The notes: generated by a model from the letters alone, not told the origin. Numbered from the stretch's first letter, positions 17,491-25,663 are shown. The stretch is 64,000 nucleotides of DNA from Streptomyces abyssalis (GCF_001751365.1 NZ_LJGT01000038.1:1279540-1343539), one strand, 5' to 3'. Numbers and translations are program-made.

Positions 17491-18020
17491 GCGGAGCGGT
17501 GACCGGACCGGGCGCTTCCCTTCCACGGGCCGCCGTGGGCCTGCTGGCCGGAGCCGCGGGCGGGCTGCTGCTCACCTGGCTGCGGGTCCCGGCCGGAACG
17601 CTGGTGGGCGCCGTGCTCGGCAGTGCCGTGGCCGGCAGCGTGGTCAGGGCGCGGCCGCACCCTCTCCAGCGGGCCGTGCGTACGGCGGGGCTGGTGCTGA
17701 TCGGCTGTGTGTCGGCCGCGCGGCTGGACGGCCACAGCCTCGGAATCCTGGCGCGGGCCGCGCTTCCCGTGCTGGCGGCGGTAGTGCTGCTCCTCGCCCT
17801 CGACGCGGCACTGGCGCGGCGGCTGATGAAGCGTCACCGTCTCGACCCGGCCACGGCGGTGCTCGCCTGCGCGCCGGGCGGGCTCAGTGAGCTGTCCGTA
17901 CTGGCGGTCAAGGAGGGCGCGGACGTCGGGACCGTCACGGTCATCCATCTCGTACGGGTACTGCTCGTGGTGCTGGTGGTGCTGCCGGTCCTCGTCCTCG
18001 TCCTGAGCCGGCTGCCGTGA
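17487..18020 (+). CDS. AbrB-type membrane protein, half-size (first)
   Basis: 177 residues, GTG start overlapping the tctA stop (GTGA). Hydrophobic throughout, with the AbrB duplication pattern: RAAVGLLAGAAGGLLLTWLRVPAGTLVGAVLGSAVAG, then AVLACAPGGLSELSVLAVKEGADVGTVTVIHLVRVLLVV. Full-length AbrB (ammonia monooxygenase-annotated) proteins are ~350 residues with two such modules; this gene carries one. A second half follows. These proteins often accompany Tct transporters; the function is unclear, possibly a regulator or an export partner. Confidence 0.8.
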   Translation: MSGAVTGPGASLPRAAVGLLAGAAGGLLLTWLRVPAGTLVGAVLGSAVAGSVVRARPHPLQRAVRTAGLVLIGCVSAARLDGHSLGILARAALPVLAAVVLLLALDAALARRLMKRHRLDPATAVLACAPGGLSELSVLAVKEGADVGTVTVIHLVRVLLVVLVVLPVLVLVLSRLP

Positions 18021-18068
18021 CGGGCGGGTCGCGATGAGAGGCGGGCCGGGTCCGGCGGGCGGGCGGCG

Positions 18069-18599
18069 GTGAGCGGCGTGGGCTCCGGCGCTCTGCCGGA
18101 CCTCGCGATGCTGCTCGGGCTCGCCTGCGCCGGGGCGGCGCTGGGCAGGCTGCTGCGGCTGCCGATGTGGCCGGTCACCGGTTCGATCCTGGGTGCCGCG
18201 ACCGCTCCGCTGATCGGCGCGGGGGGCGCGGCGCCGCCGGGCTGGTGGGCGGTGGCCGGGCAGCTTCTCGTGGGCTGCGGCGTGGGTTCCATGGTGGGGC
18301 GGGACTTCTTCGCCTCCGTACGCCGGGTCGTCGTGCCCGGGTCCGTCGTGGCCCTCGTGATCGTCGCTGTGGGTGTGGCGGCCGGTGCGGCCCTCGCCGC
18401 CGGCGGCGTCCTCGGACCGGCGCCCGCGCTGCTCGGCTCCATCCCCGGTGGCGTGGGGGAGATGGTCTCGGCGGCGGCGGGGCTGGGAGCGGACAGCGGC
18501 CTGGTCGCCGGGATGCACCTGATCCGGCTGGTCGTCGTGCTCTCGGCCCTTCCCCTGCTGCTGCGGTGGGCCCGCCGCCGGTACGGACGGTCCGGATGA
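18069..18599 (+). CDS. AbrB-type membrane protein, half-size (second)
   Basis: 176 residues with the same module: LPDLAMLLGLACAGAALGRLLRLPMWPVTGSILGAA and LLGSIPGGVGEMVSAAAGLGADSGLVAGMHLIRLVVVL. It has its own GTG start 48 bases after the first half, and the two are in different reading frames. Together they match one complete AbrB protein, so they may assemble as a heterodimer. A sequencing frameshift is unlikely because each half has its own natural stop and start. Confidence 0.78.
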   Translation: MSGVGSGALPDLAMLLGLACAGAALGRLLRLPMWPVTGSILGAATAPLIGAGGAAPPGWWAVAGQLLVGCGVGSMVGRDFFASVRRVVVPGSVVALVIVAVGVAAGAALAAGGVLGPAPALLGSIPGGVGEMVSAAAGLGADSGLVAGMHLIRLVVVLSALPLLLRWARRRYGRSG

Positions 18600-18666
18600 C
18601 GGCGTCAGCAAGGCGGTCAGCCCCGCGTGCGGCCCTCCGATCAGCCGCGGATGCGGCCCTCCGGCC

Positions 18667-18714
18667 GGCCTCGCGGGCAGCGCTCCGGTCGGTCTCGCGG
18701 GCAGCGCTCCGGTC
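18667..18714. repeat. two tandem 24-bp repeats
   Basis: Two adjacent copies of a 24-base unit (GG[C/T]CTCGCGGGCAGCGCTCCGGTC) differ at one base. They lie between the convergent abrB-like and GntR genes and touch the GntR stop codon. Confidence 0.7.
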
Positions 18715-19447
18715 AGCCGCCCAGCAGCACGGCGAGCCGGATCTCGCGGGCCCGGCGCATATGGGCCCTGGCCTCACGTTCCGCCGTCTCGCCGTCGCGT
18801 TCCCTGACCGCCCGGGCGACCGCCTCGTGCTCGGCCAGCACCTCTTCGGCGCGGCCCGGGTGCCCCAGGGTCGTCGCCGGAAGGCGCCGTACGGCATGTT
18901 CGACCTGGCCCAGGAACCTCTCCAGGTACGGGTTGGCCGCCCCGGTCCGCAGGGCCCGGTGCCATGCGAGGTTCAGCTTGGACAGCTCGGCGACGGCTTC
19001 GCGCCCGGCGGCCTCCCGCATGGCGGCGTTGATCTCGTCGAGCTCCTCGACCAGCCCCTCGGGGCACCGCACTGCCGCCAGCCGGGCGGCGAGTCCTTCG
19101 AGGTCCTCGCGTACGACGTAGAGAGCGAGCACGTCCTCCAGCGAGAGCGAGGCGACCATCGCTCCGTGGTGGGCGGTCTTGATCACCAGGCCCTCGTCGG
19201 CCAGGCGCTTGAGCGCCTCCCGGACCGGCGTCCGGCTCACCTTGAACGCGGTCGCAAGCTCGCTCTCGCGCAGCCAGGCCGAGGGAGGGAGGACGCCGTC
19301 GAGGATCGCTTCGCGCATCGCGCCGGTGACGTCGTCGGTCGTACGGCCCCGCACCGCCCCCTGGTGCAGATAGGCGCGGAGGCGCTCCGCGGATTCCTCT
19401 GACTGGCTCCGGATGCCGCTGGTCGTAGGTGCCTTGTCCTCCTGCAC
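18713..19447 (-). CDS. GntR family regulator, FCD (FadR-type) subfamily
   Basis: 244 residues. Winged helix at ~35-105 (TTDDVTGAMREAILDGVLPPSAWLRESELA, then VSRTPVREALKRLADEGLV) and an all-helical FCD ligand domain (ALYVVREDLEGLAARLAA; NLAWHRALRTGAANPYLERFLGQVEHA; EHEAVARAVRERDGETAEREARAHM) with the expected Asp/His metal-ligand pattern. FCD regulators commonly respond to organic acids. The GTG start at 19447 is chosen by alignment to family starts; no good ribosome site is visible, and an upstream ATG at 19516 would sit inside the operator. It probably represses itself and both operator-bearing operons. Confidence 0.88.
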   Translation of the reverse strand: MQEDKAPTTSGIRSQSEESAERLRAYLHQGAVRGRTTDDVTGAMREAILDGVLPPSAWLRESELATAFKVSRTPVREALKRLADEGLVIKTAHHGAMVASLSLEDVLALYVVREDLEGLAARLAAVRCPEGLVEELDEINAAMREAAGREAVAELSKLNLAWHRALRTGAANPYLERFLGQVEHAVRRLPATTLGHPGRAEEVLAEHEAVARAVRERDGETAEREARAHMRRAREIRLAVLLGG

Positions 19448-19466
19448 GAACCGAACCGTACGGGAG

Positions 19467-19520
19467 TGGTCAGATCGTCCGCAAGTTGAGTACAATCTCG
19501 AAGGAATTGCATGCAACTTG
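19467..19520 (+). promoter_or_regulatory. promoter and GntR operator of the flavoprotein operon
   Basis: TGGTCA (19467-19472) and TACAAT (19491-19496) are spaced by 18 bases. ATTGCATGCAACTTG (19506-19520), identical to the copy at 12998-13012, starts ten bases after the -10, overlapping the expected start of transcription, a repressing position. It also covers the upstream region of the divergent GntR gene. Confidence 0.62.
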
Positions 19521-19558
19521 AATGTGACCCTGAACGTGAAGAGTCCCGGGGAGCGTCC

Positions 19559-21040
19559 ATGGCAGGTCGGCGGGTCATCGTTGTCGGAGCGGGCAATGCG
19601 GCGCTGTGCGCGGCGCTGGCCGCGAGCGAACAGGGCGCCGAGGTCCTGGTCCTGGAGCGGGCGCCCGAGAGACTCCGCGGCGGCAACACCGCGTTCACCG
19701 CGGGCGCGATGCGGGTCGTCTACTCGGGCGTCGAGGACCTGCGGAAGCTGATGCCCGACCTGACCCCGGAGGAGATCGGGAACACCGACTTCGGGAGCTA
19801 TACGGCGGCGGACTATCTCGACGACCTCGCCCGCGTCACCGAGTACCGGACGGACCCCGAACTCGCCTCCACCCTCGTGGAGAAAAGCCTTCCGACCTTG
19901 CTGTGGATGTCGGAGAAGGGCGTGCGGTTCGTTCCGATCTACGGGCGTCAGGCCTTCAAGGTCGACGGCCGCTTCACCTTCTGGGGAGGCCTGACGGTCG
20001 AGGCCTCCGGCGGCGGGATGGGCCTCGTGGAGTCACTGACGCGCGCCGCCGTCAGGGCCGGCATACGCATCGAGTACGGAGCGCGCGTGCTGGGACTGCT
20101 CCAGGACGACGGCGGCGGCGTCCGCGGCGTGACGGTGCGCCAGGCCGGGCAGACCCGCGACGAGCACGCCGACGCCGTGGTGCTGGCCAGCGGAGGATTC
20201 CAGTCGAGCCCCGAGATGCGGGCGCGCTACCTCGGCCCGGGATGGGACCTCGCGAAGGTCCGCGGAACGATGTACAACACCGGCGACGGCCTGCGGATGG
20301 CGCTGCGCGCCGGGGCGAGCCCGGCAGGGAACTGGTCCGGCTGCCACGCCGTCGGCTGGGACCGCAACGCCCCGGAGTTCGGGGACCTCGCGGTCGGCGA
20401 CCACTTCCAGAAGCACAGCTATCCCTGGGGCGTCATGGTCAACGCCCACGGCCGGCGGTTCGTGGACGAGGGCGCCGACTTCCGCAACTACACCTACGCC
20501 AAGTACGGGCGCGTGATCCTCGAGCAGCCAGGCCAGTTCGCCTGGCAGGTCTTCGACCAGAAGGTCACGCACCTCCTGCGCGACGAGTACCGGATACGTC
20601 AGATCACCAAGGTGACCGCCCCGAGCCTCACGAAGCTGGCCGAGAAGATGGACGGCGTGGACCCCGCCGGATTCGTCGCGGAGATGGAGACCTACAACGC
20701 CTCCGTCGACACCGGCACGCCCTTCAACCCGAACGTCCGCGACGGCCGGGGCACCGCCGGTCTCGCGGTCGACAAGACCAACTGGGCCAACACCGTCGAC
20801 GAAGGGCCTTTCGAGGCCTACGCGGTGACCTGCGGCATCACCTTCACCTTCGGGGGCGTCCGCATCGTCCCGGAGAGCGCGCAGGTCCTCGACGCCGACA
20901 TGAACCCGATCTCCGGTCTCTTCGCCGCCGGTGAACTGGTCGGAGGGCTCTTCTACTTCAACTACCCGGGGGGCACCGGACTGACGAACGGCTCGGTCTT
21001 CGGGCGGATCGCCGGCACCTCGGCAGGACGGGCCGGATGA
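19559..21040 (+). CDS. FAD-dependent dehydrogenase, tricarballylate dehydrogenase (TcuA)-like
   Basis: 493 residues, FAD-binding-2 / fumarate-reductase flavoprotein family. N-terminal dinucleotide fold VIVVGAGNAALCAALAASEQGAEVLVLE, RGGNTAFTAGAMR, and the C-terminal FAD segment LFAAGELVGGLFYFNYPGGTGLTNGSVFGR. The GNTAFTAGA segment and the ending are as in TcuA, which oxidises tricarballylate to cis-aconitate. An arginine- and histidine-containing active-site region is present (GVRFVPIYGRQ). Start ATG behind GGGGAG; an earlier ATG at 19511 lies within the operator. Its stop overlaps the next gene by 4 bases. TcuB, the usual electron acceptor partner, is not present. Confidence 0.87.
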   Translation: MAGRRVIVVGAGNAALCAALAASEQGAEVLVLERAPERLRGGNTAFTAGAMRVVYSGVEDLRKLMPDLTPEEIGNTDFGSYTAADYLDDLARVTEYRTDPELASTLVEKSLPTLLWMSEKGVRFVPIYGRQAFKVDGRFTFWGGLTVEASGGGMGLVESLTRAAVRAGIRIEYGARVLGLLQDDGGGVRGVTVRQAGQTRDEHADAVVLASGGFQSSPEMRARYLGPGWDLAKVRGTMYNTGDGLRMALRAGASPAGNWSGCHAVGWDRNAPEFGDLAVGDHFQKHSYPWGVMVNAHGRRFVDEGADFRNYTYAKYGRVILEQPGQFAWQVFDQKVTHLLRDEYRIRQITKVTAPSLTKLAEKMDGVDPAGFVAEMETYNASVDTGTPFNPNVRDGRGTAGLAVDKTNWANTVDEGPFEAYAVTCGITFTFGGVRIVPESAQVLDADMNPISGLFAAGELVGGLFYFNYPGGTGLTNGSVFGRIAGTSAGRAG

Positions 21041-22149
21041 GCGGGCCGGGCGAAGCGGGCGGACCGCCGGAGGCGGCCCCCTCGCCGCTGGACCTCGTGG
21101 TGATCCCCGGCGACGGCATCGGTCCGGAACTCGTGGACAGCGCCCTCCAGGTGCTCGCCCGGGTCGCCGCTCTGGACGGCTTCGAGTACCGCCTCACCAC
21201 GGTCGACGCCGGTGCCACGGCGTACCGGAGGACCGGCCGGGCACTGCCGGACGGCGCGCTGGAACGCCTGCGCGCCGCCGACGGCGTACTGAAGGGCCCC
21301 GTGGGTCTCCCGGACGTACGCCACCCGGACGGGACCGAAGCCGGGCTGCTCGGCGGGCTCCTCCGCACGGGCCTGGACACCTTCGCCAACGTCCGCCCGA
21401 TGAGGCTGCTTCCCGGCGTCACCGGTGCCACGCGGCACGGCCCCGGCGAGATCGACTACGTGGTCGTACGGGAGAACACCGAGGGCCTGTATCTCTCGCG
21501 AGGGGCGGGCGCGGCCACGCCGCACGCCGCCTCCGACCAGCTCATGGTCACGCGCGTCGGCACGGAGCGCGTCGTGCGGTACGCGTTCGAGCTGGCCCGT
21601 GGGCGCATGGGCGCCGCCGCCGACGGCGCCCGCAGGGTGACCTGCGTGGACAAGAGCAACGTGCTGCGCAGTTACGCGCTCTTCCGCCGGGTGTTCGACG
21701 AAGTGGCCCGTGACTACCCGGACATCGGGACCGAACACCTCTACGCCGACGCGGCCGCCCACGAACTCGTCGCACGGCCGCAGACCTTCGACGTACTCGT
21801 GATGGAGAACTTCCTCGGCGACATCCTCAGCGACCTCGGCGCCGCTACGGTCGGCGGCCTCGGCATGTGCGGTTCGCTCAACGCCGGTACGGACGCGGCC
21901 TACGCGGAGCCGGTGCACGGCAGCGCCCCGGACATCGCCGGACGGGGGCTGGCCAACCCGGTCTCGCAGATCCTGAGCCTCGCGCTGCTGCTGGACCACG
22001 CGGGCAGGACCTCGGCGGGCGACCGCGTGAGAGGTGCCGTGGAATCGGCGCTTTCCCGGGGCGACTTCGAGCTGGGCGAACGGGGACAGCCCGTACGCGG
22101 AACGCAGTCGGTCACCGCGGCCGTGTGCGAGAACCTGCGTCCGGGGTGA
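21037..22149 (+). CDS. isocitrate/isopropylmalate dehydrogenase family enzyme
   Basis: 370 residues. VVIPGDGIGPELVDSALQVL at the N-terminus, YVVVRENTEGLY, CVDKSNVLRS, FDVLVMENFLGDILSDLGA and the NAD-site EPVHGSAPDIAGRGLANP are the family signatures. Members oxidise and decarboxylate beta-substituted malates (isocitrate, 3-isopropylmalate, tartrate, homoisocitrate). The substrate here is unassigned; in context it would act on the product of the flavoprotein/PrpF steps. Start ATG overlaps the preceding stop (ATGA). Confidence 0.9.
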   Translation: MSGPGEAGGPPEAAPSPLDLVVIPGDGIGPELVDSALQVLARVAALDGFEYRLTTVDAGATAYRRTGRALPDGALERLRAADGVLKGPVGLPDVRHPDGTEAGLLGGLLRTGLDTFANVRPMRLLPGVTGATRHGPGEIDYVVVRENTEGLYLSRGAGAATPHAASDQLMVTRVGTERVVRYAFELARGRMGAAADGARRVTCVDKSNVLRSYALFRRVFDEVARDYPDIGTEHLYADAAAHELVARPQTFDVLVMENFLGDILSDLGAATVGGLGMCGSLNAGTDAAYAEPVHGSAPDIAGRGLANPVSQILSLALLLDHAGRTSAGDRVRGAVESALSRGDFELGERGQPVRGTQSVTAAVCENLRPG

Positions 22150-22242
22150 GTCCGTGTGCGGCGGTCGCCCGCGGGCACCCGCAGCGGAGAGACCGGAGTG
22201 GCTGATTCCGTCCGTGACCGCGAACGTGGAGGCGTACTTGCG

Positions 22243-23541
22243 ATGAGCACCGGCGACGACAGCGGCCTGACCGAGGAGACCGTGTTCACCTGGGGCGCGC
22301 CCCCTTTGAAGTTCGGTGCCGGTGCGTCCGACGAGATCGGCCACGACATGGCGCAGTACGGCGTGCGGAGGGTGCTCGTCCTGACCGACCCCGGCGTCGG
22401 CGCCCTCGGTGTCCCCCAGCGGGTGGCCGGGAACCTCGGGCGGTACGGCATCGAGGCGCGGGTCTTCGACGGCGTGCACGTCGAGCCCAGCGACGCGAGC
22501 TTCGCCGCCGCCGTCGAGTACGCACAAGAGCACGGTCCCTGGGACGGGTTCGTCGCGGTCGGCGGCGGCTCGGCCATCGACACCGCGAAGGCGGTCAACC
22601 TGCTGACGTCCTGCGGCGGCGAGCTGATGGACTACGTCAACAAGCCGATCGGCCGGGCCGAGGTGCCGTCACAGGGGCTCAAGCCGCTGGTCGCCGTCCC
22701 CACGACCGCGGGCACGGGCGCGGAGAGCACCGCGATGTGCGTGCTGGACATCCTGTCGATGAAGGTCAAGACCGGGATCAGCCACTGGCGGCTGCGCCCC
22801 GCCCTCGCGGTGGTCGACCCGCTGCTGACGATGACCCTGCCGCCCGAGGTCACCGCCTCGGCGGGCATGGACATCGTCTGCCATGCGCTGGAGTCGTACA
22901 CCGCGGGCTGGTACGCGGATTCGGCGCGGCGCAGGCCCGAGGAGCGGGTGACGTACTGCGGTTCGAACCCCGTCTCCGACCTGTGGTGCGAGAAGGCGCT
23001 GAGCCTGATCGCGAAGTCCTTCCGGCGTGCGGTGCACAGCGGCGCGGAGGACGTGGACGCCCGTACGGACATGCTGATGGCGGCGACCTTCGCCGGCATG
23101 GGATTCGGGAACTCCGGGGTCCACATCCCGCACGCCAACGGCTATCCGATCGCCGGCATGGTGAAGGAGTACCGCCCGTCCGGATACCCGCAGGACGAAC
23201 CGATGGTGCCGCACGGGCAGTCCGTCTCGCTGACGGCGCCGGAGGCGTTCCGGTTCTGCTTCCCCTCGGCGCCGGAGCGGCATCTGCGGGCCGCGGAGCT
23301 GCTGGCGCCCGGCATGGAGCGGCTCCCCGACCCCGCCGAGCAGTTGCCGCGGGCCCTCGTCGGCCTGATGAGCGACATCGGCATCCCGAACGGCATCGGC
23401 GCCGTCGGCTACGGCGAGAGCGACGTGCCCGGCCTGGTGCCGGGGACGATGAAGCAGCAGCGCCTGCTGGCCACTTGCCCGCGCCCCGTGCGGGAGGAGG
23501 ACATCGAGCGGATCCTCCTCAGCTCCGTCCAGAACTGGTAG
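22243..23541 (+). CDS. iron-containing alcohol dehydrogenase, hydroxyacid-oxoacid transhydrogenase (ADHFE1)-like
   Basis: 432 residues. The Gly motif VGGGSAIDTAKAVNLL and the metal region CHALESYT, GNSGVHIPHANGYPIAG and VPHGQSV (His ligands) place it in the Fe-ADH family. The long insert RRRPEERVTYCGSNPVSDLW and the overall segment order match ADHFE1-type hydroxyacid-oxoacid transhydrogenase more than ordinary alcohol dehydrogenases. ADHFE1 oxidises 4-hydroxybutyrate while reducing 2-oxoglutarate. Here it may recycle a hydroxy- or oxo-acid produced in the pathway (inference). Start ATG behind GGAGGC, 93 bases after the preceding gene. Confidence 0.88.
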   Translation: MSTGDDSGLTEETVFTWGAPPLKFGAGASDEIGHDMAQYGVRRVLVLTDPGVGALGVPQRVAGNLGRYGIEARVFDGVHVEPSDASFAAAVEYAQEHGPWDGFVAVGGGSAIDTAKAVNLLTSCGGELMDYVNKPIGRAEVPSQGLKPLVAVPTTAGTGAESTAMCVLDILSMKVKTGISHWRLRPALAVVDPLLTMTLPPEVTASAGMDIVCHALESYTAGWYADSARRRPEERVTYCGSNPVSDLWCEKALSLIAKSFRRAVHSGAEDVDARTDMLMAATFAGMGFGNSGVHIPHANGYPIAGMVKEYRPSGYPQDEPMVPHGQSVSLTAPEAFRFCFPSAPERHLRAAELLAPGMERLPDPAEQLPRALVGLMSDIGIPNGIGAVGYGESDVPGLVPGTMKQQRLLATCPRPVREEDIERILLSSVQNW

Positions 23542-23565
23542 CGGGCAGCGGCGCCCCCCGCCCGC

Positions 23566-24204
23566 TCAGTCGGCCGAGGACGGAGCGGACGGAGCGGACG
23601 GAGAGGACGGAGAGGCCGGAGAGACCGCCGGCGCCGAGGACGGCCCGGGCGGCAGCGGCGTGCGCCCCCGGTGTGCGCGCCAGACGACCTCGATTCCGGT
23701 CTCGCCCGGTGCGGACGGCCCTTCCAGGGACGGCCGCCGCTCGACCTCGGTGAAACCCAGGCGGCTCGGCACCCCGCCGCTGGCCTTGTTGGCCTCGTCG
23801 TGGTGGATCTCCACGACCTCGACCCCGGGCAGCCTGAACGCCTCACGCACCAGCGCGCCGGCCGCCGTCGTCGCCAGACCCCGCCGCGTCCACGACGGGT
23901 GGATCCAGTAGCCGATCTCCAGGCCTCCGGGGCCGATGCGGCGCATAAGGCTGCAGCTGCCCACCGTCGAACCGTCCACGGCCACCCCGTAGTTGTACGC
24001 CTGGCCCTCCGCCCATTCACGTTCGCACCTGGTGACGAACTCCAGGGAGGAGTCGGAGCTGTAGTCCTCGTGCGCCCACGGCATCCACGGCATCAGATGG
24101 TCGAGGGACTCGGCGACGACCCGGTAGACGACGTCGGCGTCGGCGGTTCGCCAGCGCCGCAGCCGGCAGCGTCCGGAGAGGAGCAGTTCGGCAGGTCCTT
24201 CCAT
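23566..24204 (-). CDS. GNAT family N-acetyltransferase
   Basis: 212 residues. RimJ/RimL-type acetyltransferase: LLLSGRCRLRRWRTADADVVYRVV, EIGYWIHPSWTRRGLATTAAGALVREAF (acetyl-CoA loop) and ANKASGGVPSRLGFTEVER. The C-terminal ~35 residues are a low-complexity Ser/Pro/Ala tail encoded by GGACGGAG-like short repeats (23574-23630). Start ATG at 24204. Target unknown. Confidence 0.87.
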   Translation of the reverse strand: MEGPAELLLSGRCRLRRWRTADADVVYRVVAESLDHLMPWMPWAHEDYSSDSSLEFVTRCEREWAEGQAYNYGVAVDGSTVGSCSLMRRIGPGGLEIGYWIHPSWTRRGLATTAAGALVREAFRLPGVEVVEIHHDEANKASGGVPSRLGFTEVERRPSLEGPSAPGETGIEVVWRAHRGRTPLPPGPSSAPAVSPASPSSPSAPSAPSSAD

Positions 24205-24304
24205 GCATGTAATCGTTCCCAAGGCGGGTCGCGCCTACAACTCCTTTACGTAGCCGGACTGGATGGACCGCGCTGCGCGGTGCCGGACTTCCCGCAGTCC
24301 GTGC

Positions 24305-25489
24305 TCAGGGCTGCCCGTTCGCGTAGTACGAGACCAACTCCCGCGGAATCTCCGGCACTTCGACCGGCACGCTGCCCGAACGGAGCGACCTCGTGGCAGC
24401 GTGCCCCGCCGCGACCGCCTCCCTGGCGGCGAGCGGCGAGGTCTCCGTCGGCCCGCCGTCGCGGGCGAAGCGGAGGAACTCCTTGACCAGCAGCCGGTCG
24501 GCCCCGCCGTGCATGCCCTCCGCCCGCGGCACGGGGACGGTCAGGTCGGCGTCCTCGCGGTAGCCGGTGCGGCGGGAGTTCCAGACCTTGACGACGGAGC
24601 CGTCGAGGTCGCCGAAGTTCTCCAGCCGGCCGTGGTCGCCGATCACCGTGTAGTTGCGCCAGTAGTCGGGCGTGAAGTGGCACTGCTCGTAGCTGACGAG
24701 GACCCCGTTGCCGGTGCGCCCCTGCAGCATGCTGATGTCCTCGACGTCCACGACCGGGTTCAGCCCGGTCAGGGCCGACGGCGGCCAGTTCACGTCCGGG
24801 TCGTGCCACTCGGTCATGCGCTCGCCGCTGCGGTCGCGCCGGTCGGTGATGCCGCCGTAGACGGCGAGTTCACCGACGGCGCTCACCTGCCGCAGGGAGC
24901 CGCCGGCGAGCCAGTGGACGACGTCGAGGTCGTGGGCGCCCTTCTGCAGCAGGAGACTCGTGGTGTTGCGCCGCTCCGCGTGCCAGTCCTTGAAGTAGAA
25001 GTCGCCGCCGTGCCCGACGAAGTGGCGGCACCACACGGCCCGTACGTTCCCGACCGCCCCGTCGAGTACGAGCTGCCGCATCTGCCGCACGAAGGGTGCG
25101 TGCCGCAGGTTGTGGCCGACGTAGAGGCGGCTGCCGGTCGCACGGGCGGTGCGCAGGATCAGATCGCAGTCCTCGGTGGTGACGGCGAGCGGCTTCTCCA
25201 CGAAGACGGCGACGCCCGCGCGCAGCGCGTCGAGCACGCAGCGGGCATGCAGATGGTCAGGGGAGAAGACCATCACCGCGTCGATCCCGCCGGCCGCGAG
25301 CAGCTCCTCATGGCCCGGGTGCACGGGCACTTCGGGGCCGAAGAGCGAGTGTGCCGCCTGCCGCCCGCGCGGATGCGGGTCGGCGCAGGCCACCACCCGG
25401 GCGTCTGCCGCCGAGTCGTGGACGTGCGTCGCGAGCGCCGCGCGCTCTCCCACGCCCACGACTCCGATCCGGAGGCCGTCGCCGGCCAT
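24305..25489 (-). CDS. Gfo/Idh/MocA family oxidoreductase (first of three)
   Basis: 394 residues. N-terminal Rossmann domain GLRIGVVGVGERAALATHVHDSAADARVVACADP and the family lysine motif VFVEKPLAVTTEDC, then the mixed sheet domain with LLLQKGAHDLDVVHWL. NAD(P)-dependent oxidation or reduction of a sugar, inositol or sugar acid. The ATG at 25489 is preferred over a GTG three codons upstream because of GTGAGGG just before it. Divergent from the ROK regulator across a region with inverted operator-like copies, so it belongs to the same sugar regulon. Confidence 0.88.
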   Translation of the reverse strand: MAGDGLRIGVVGVGERAALATHVHDSAADARVVACADPHPRGRQAAHSLFGPEVPVHPGHEELLAAGGIDAVMVFSPDHLHARCVLDALRAGVAVFVEKPLAVTTEDCDLILRTARATGSRLYVGHNLRHAPFVRQMRQLVLDGAVGNVRAVWCRHFVGHGGDFYFKDWHAERRNTTSLLLQKGAHDLDVVHWLAGGSLRQVSAVGELAVYGGITDRRDRSGERMTEWHDPDVNWPPSALTGLNPVVDVEDISMLQGRTGNGVLVSYEQCHFTPDYWRNYTVIGDHGRLENFGDLDGSVVKVWNSRRTGYREDADLTVPVPRAEGMHGGADRLLVKEFLRFARDGGPTETSPLAAREAVAAGHAATRSLRSGSVPVEVPEIPRELVSYYANGQP

Positions 25490-25530
25490 CGCCCTCACCG
25501 CCGCCCATGTCGAGGTGCCCTGCCCATATC

Positions 25531-25596
25531 GAGGACTCCTGCGTAATTGCCCGGTCCGAAGCCTTCACGCCGACGGCCGTTTATGCAACAGTCCTC
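25531..25596. promoter_or_regulatory. paired inverted operator-like copies between Gfo/Idh and ROK genes
   Basis: GAGGACTCCTGCGTAA (25531-25546) and the complement of TTATGCAACAGTCCTC (25581-25596) match at 13 of 16 positions, so the same site occurs twice in opposite orientation. The layout fits a repressor controlling both divergent promoters, most simply the ROK protein itself. Confidence 0.5.
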
Positions 25597-25663
25597 AATC
25601 AATCAGTACGAAGAACCGATCAACCGGTTCGTCTGCGAGCACACCGGCCGGGAGGTGAACGGG

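Noticed and set aside
15253..17526. Minus-strand open frame of 757 codons
   Set aside because: Shadow of tctA; composition rich in His, Arg, Glu and Asp without motifs.
18021..18068. Frameshift joining the two AbrB halves
   Set aside because: The first half ends with a normal stop, 48 bases separate the genes and the second has its own start, so two genes are the simpler reading.
19511..19558. Upstream ATG start for the flavoprotein gene
   Set aside because: It lies inside the conserved operator palindrome and has no ribosome site; the ATG at 19559 has one and begins the FAD fold.
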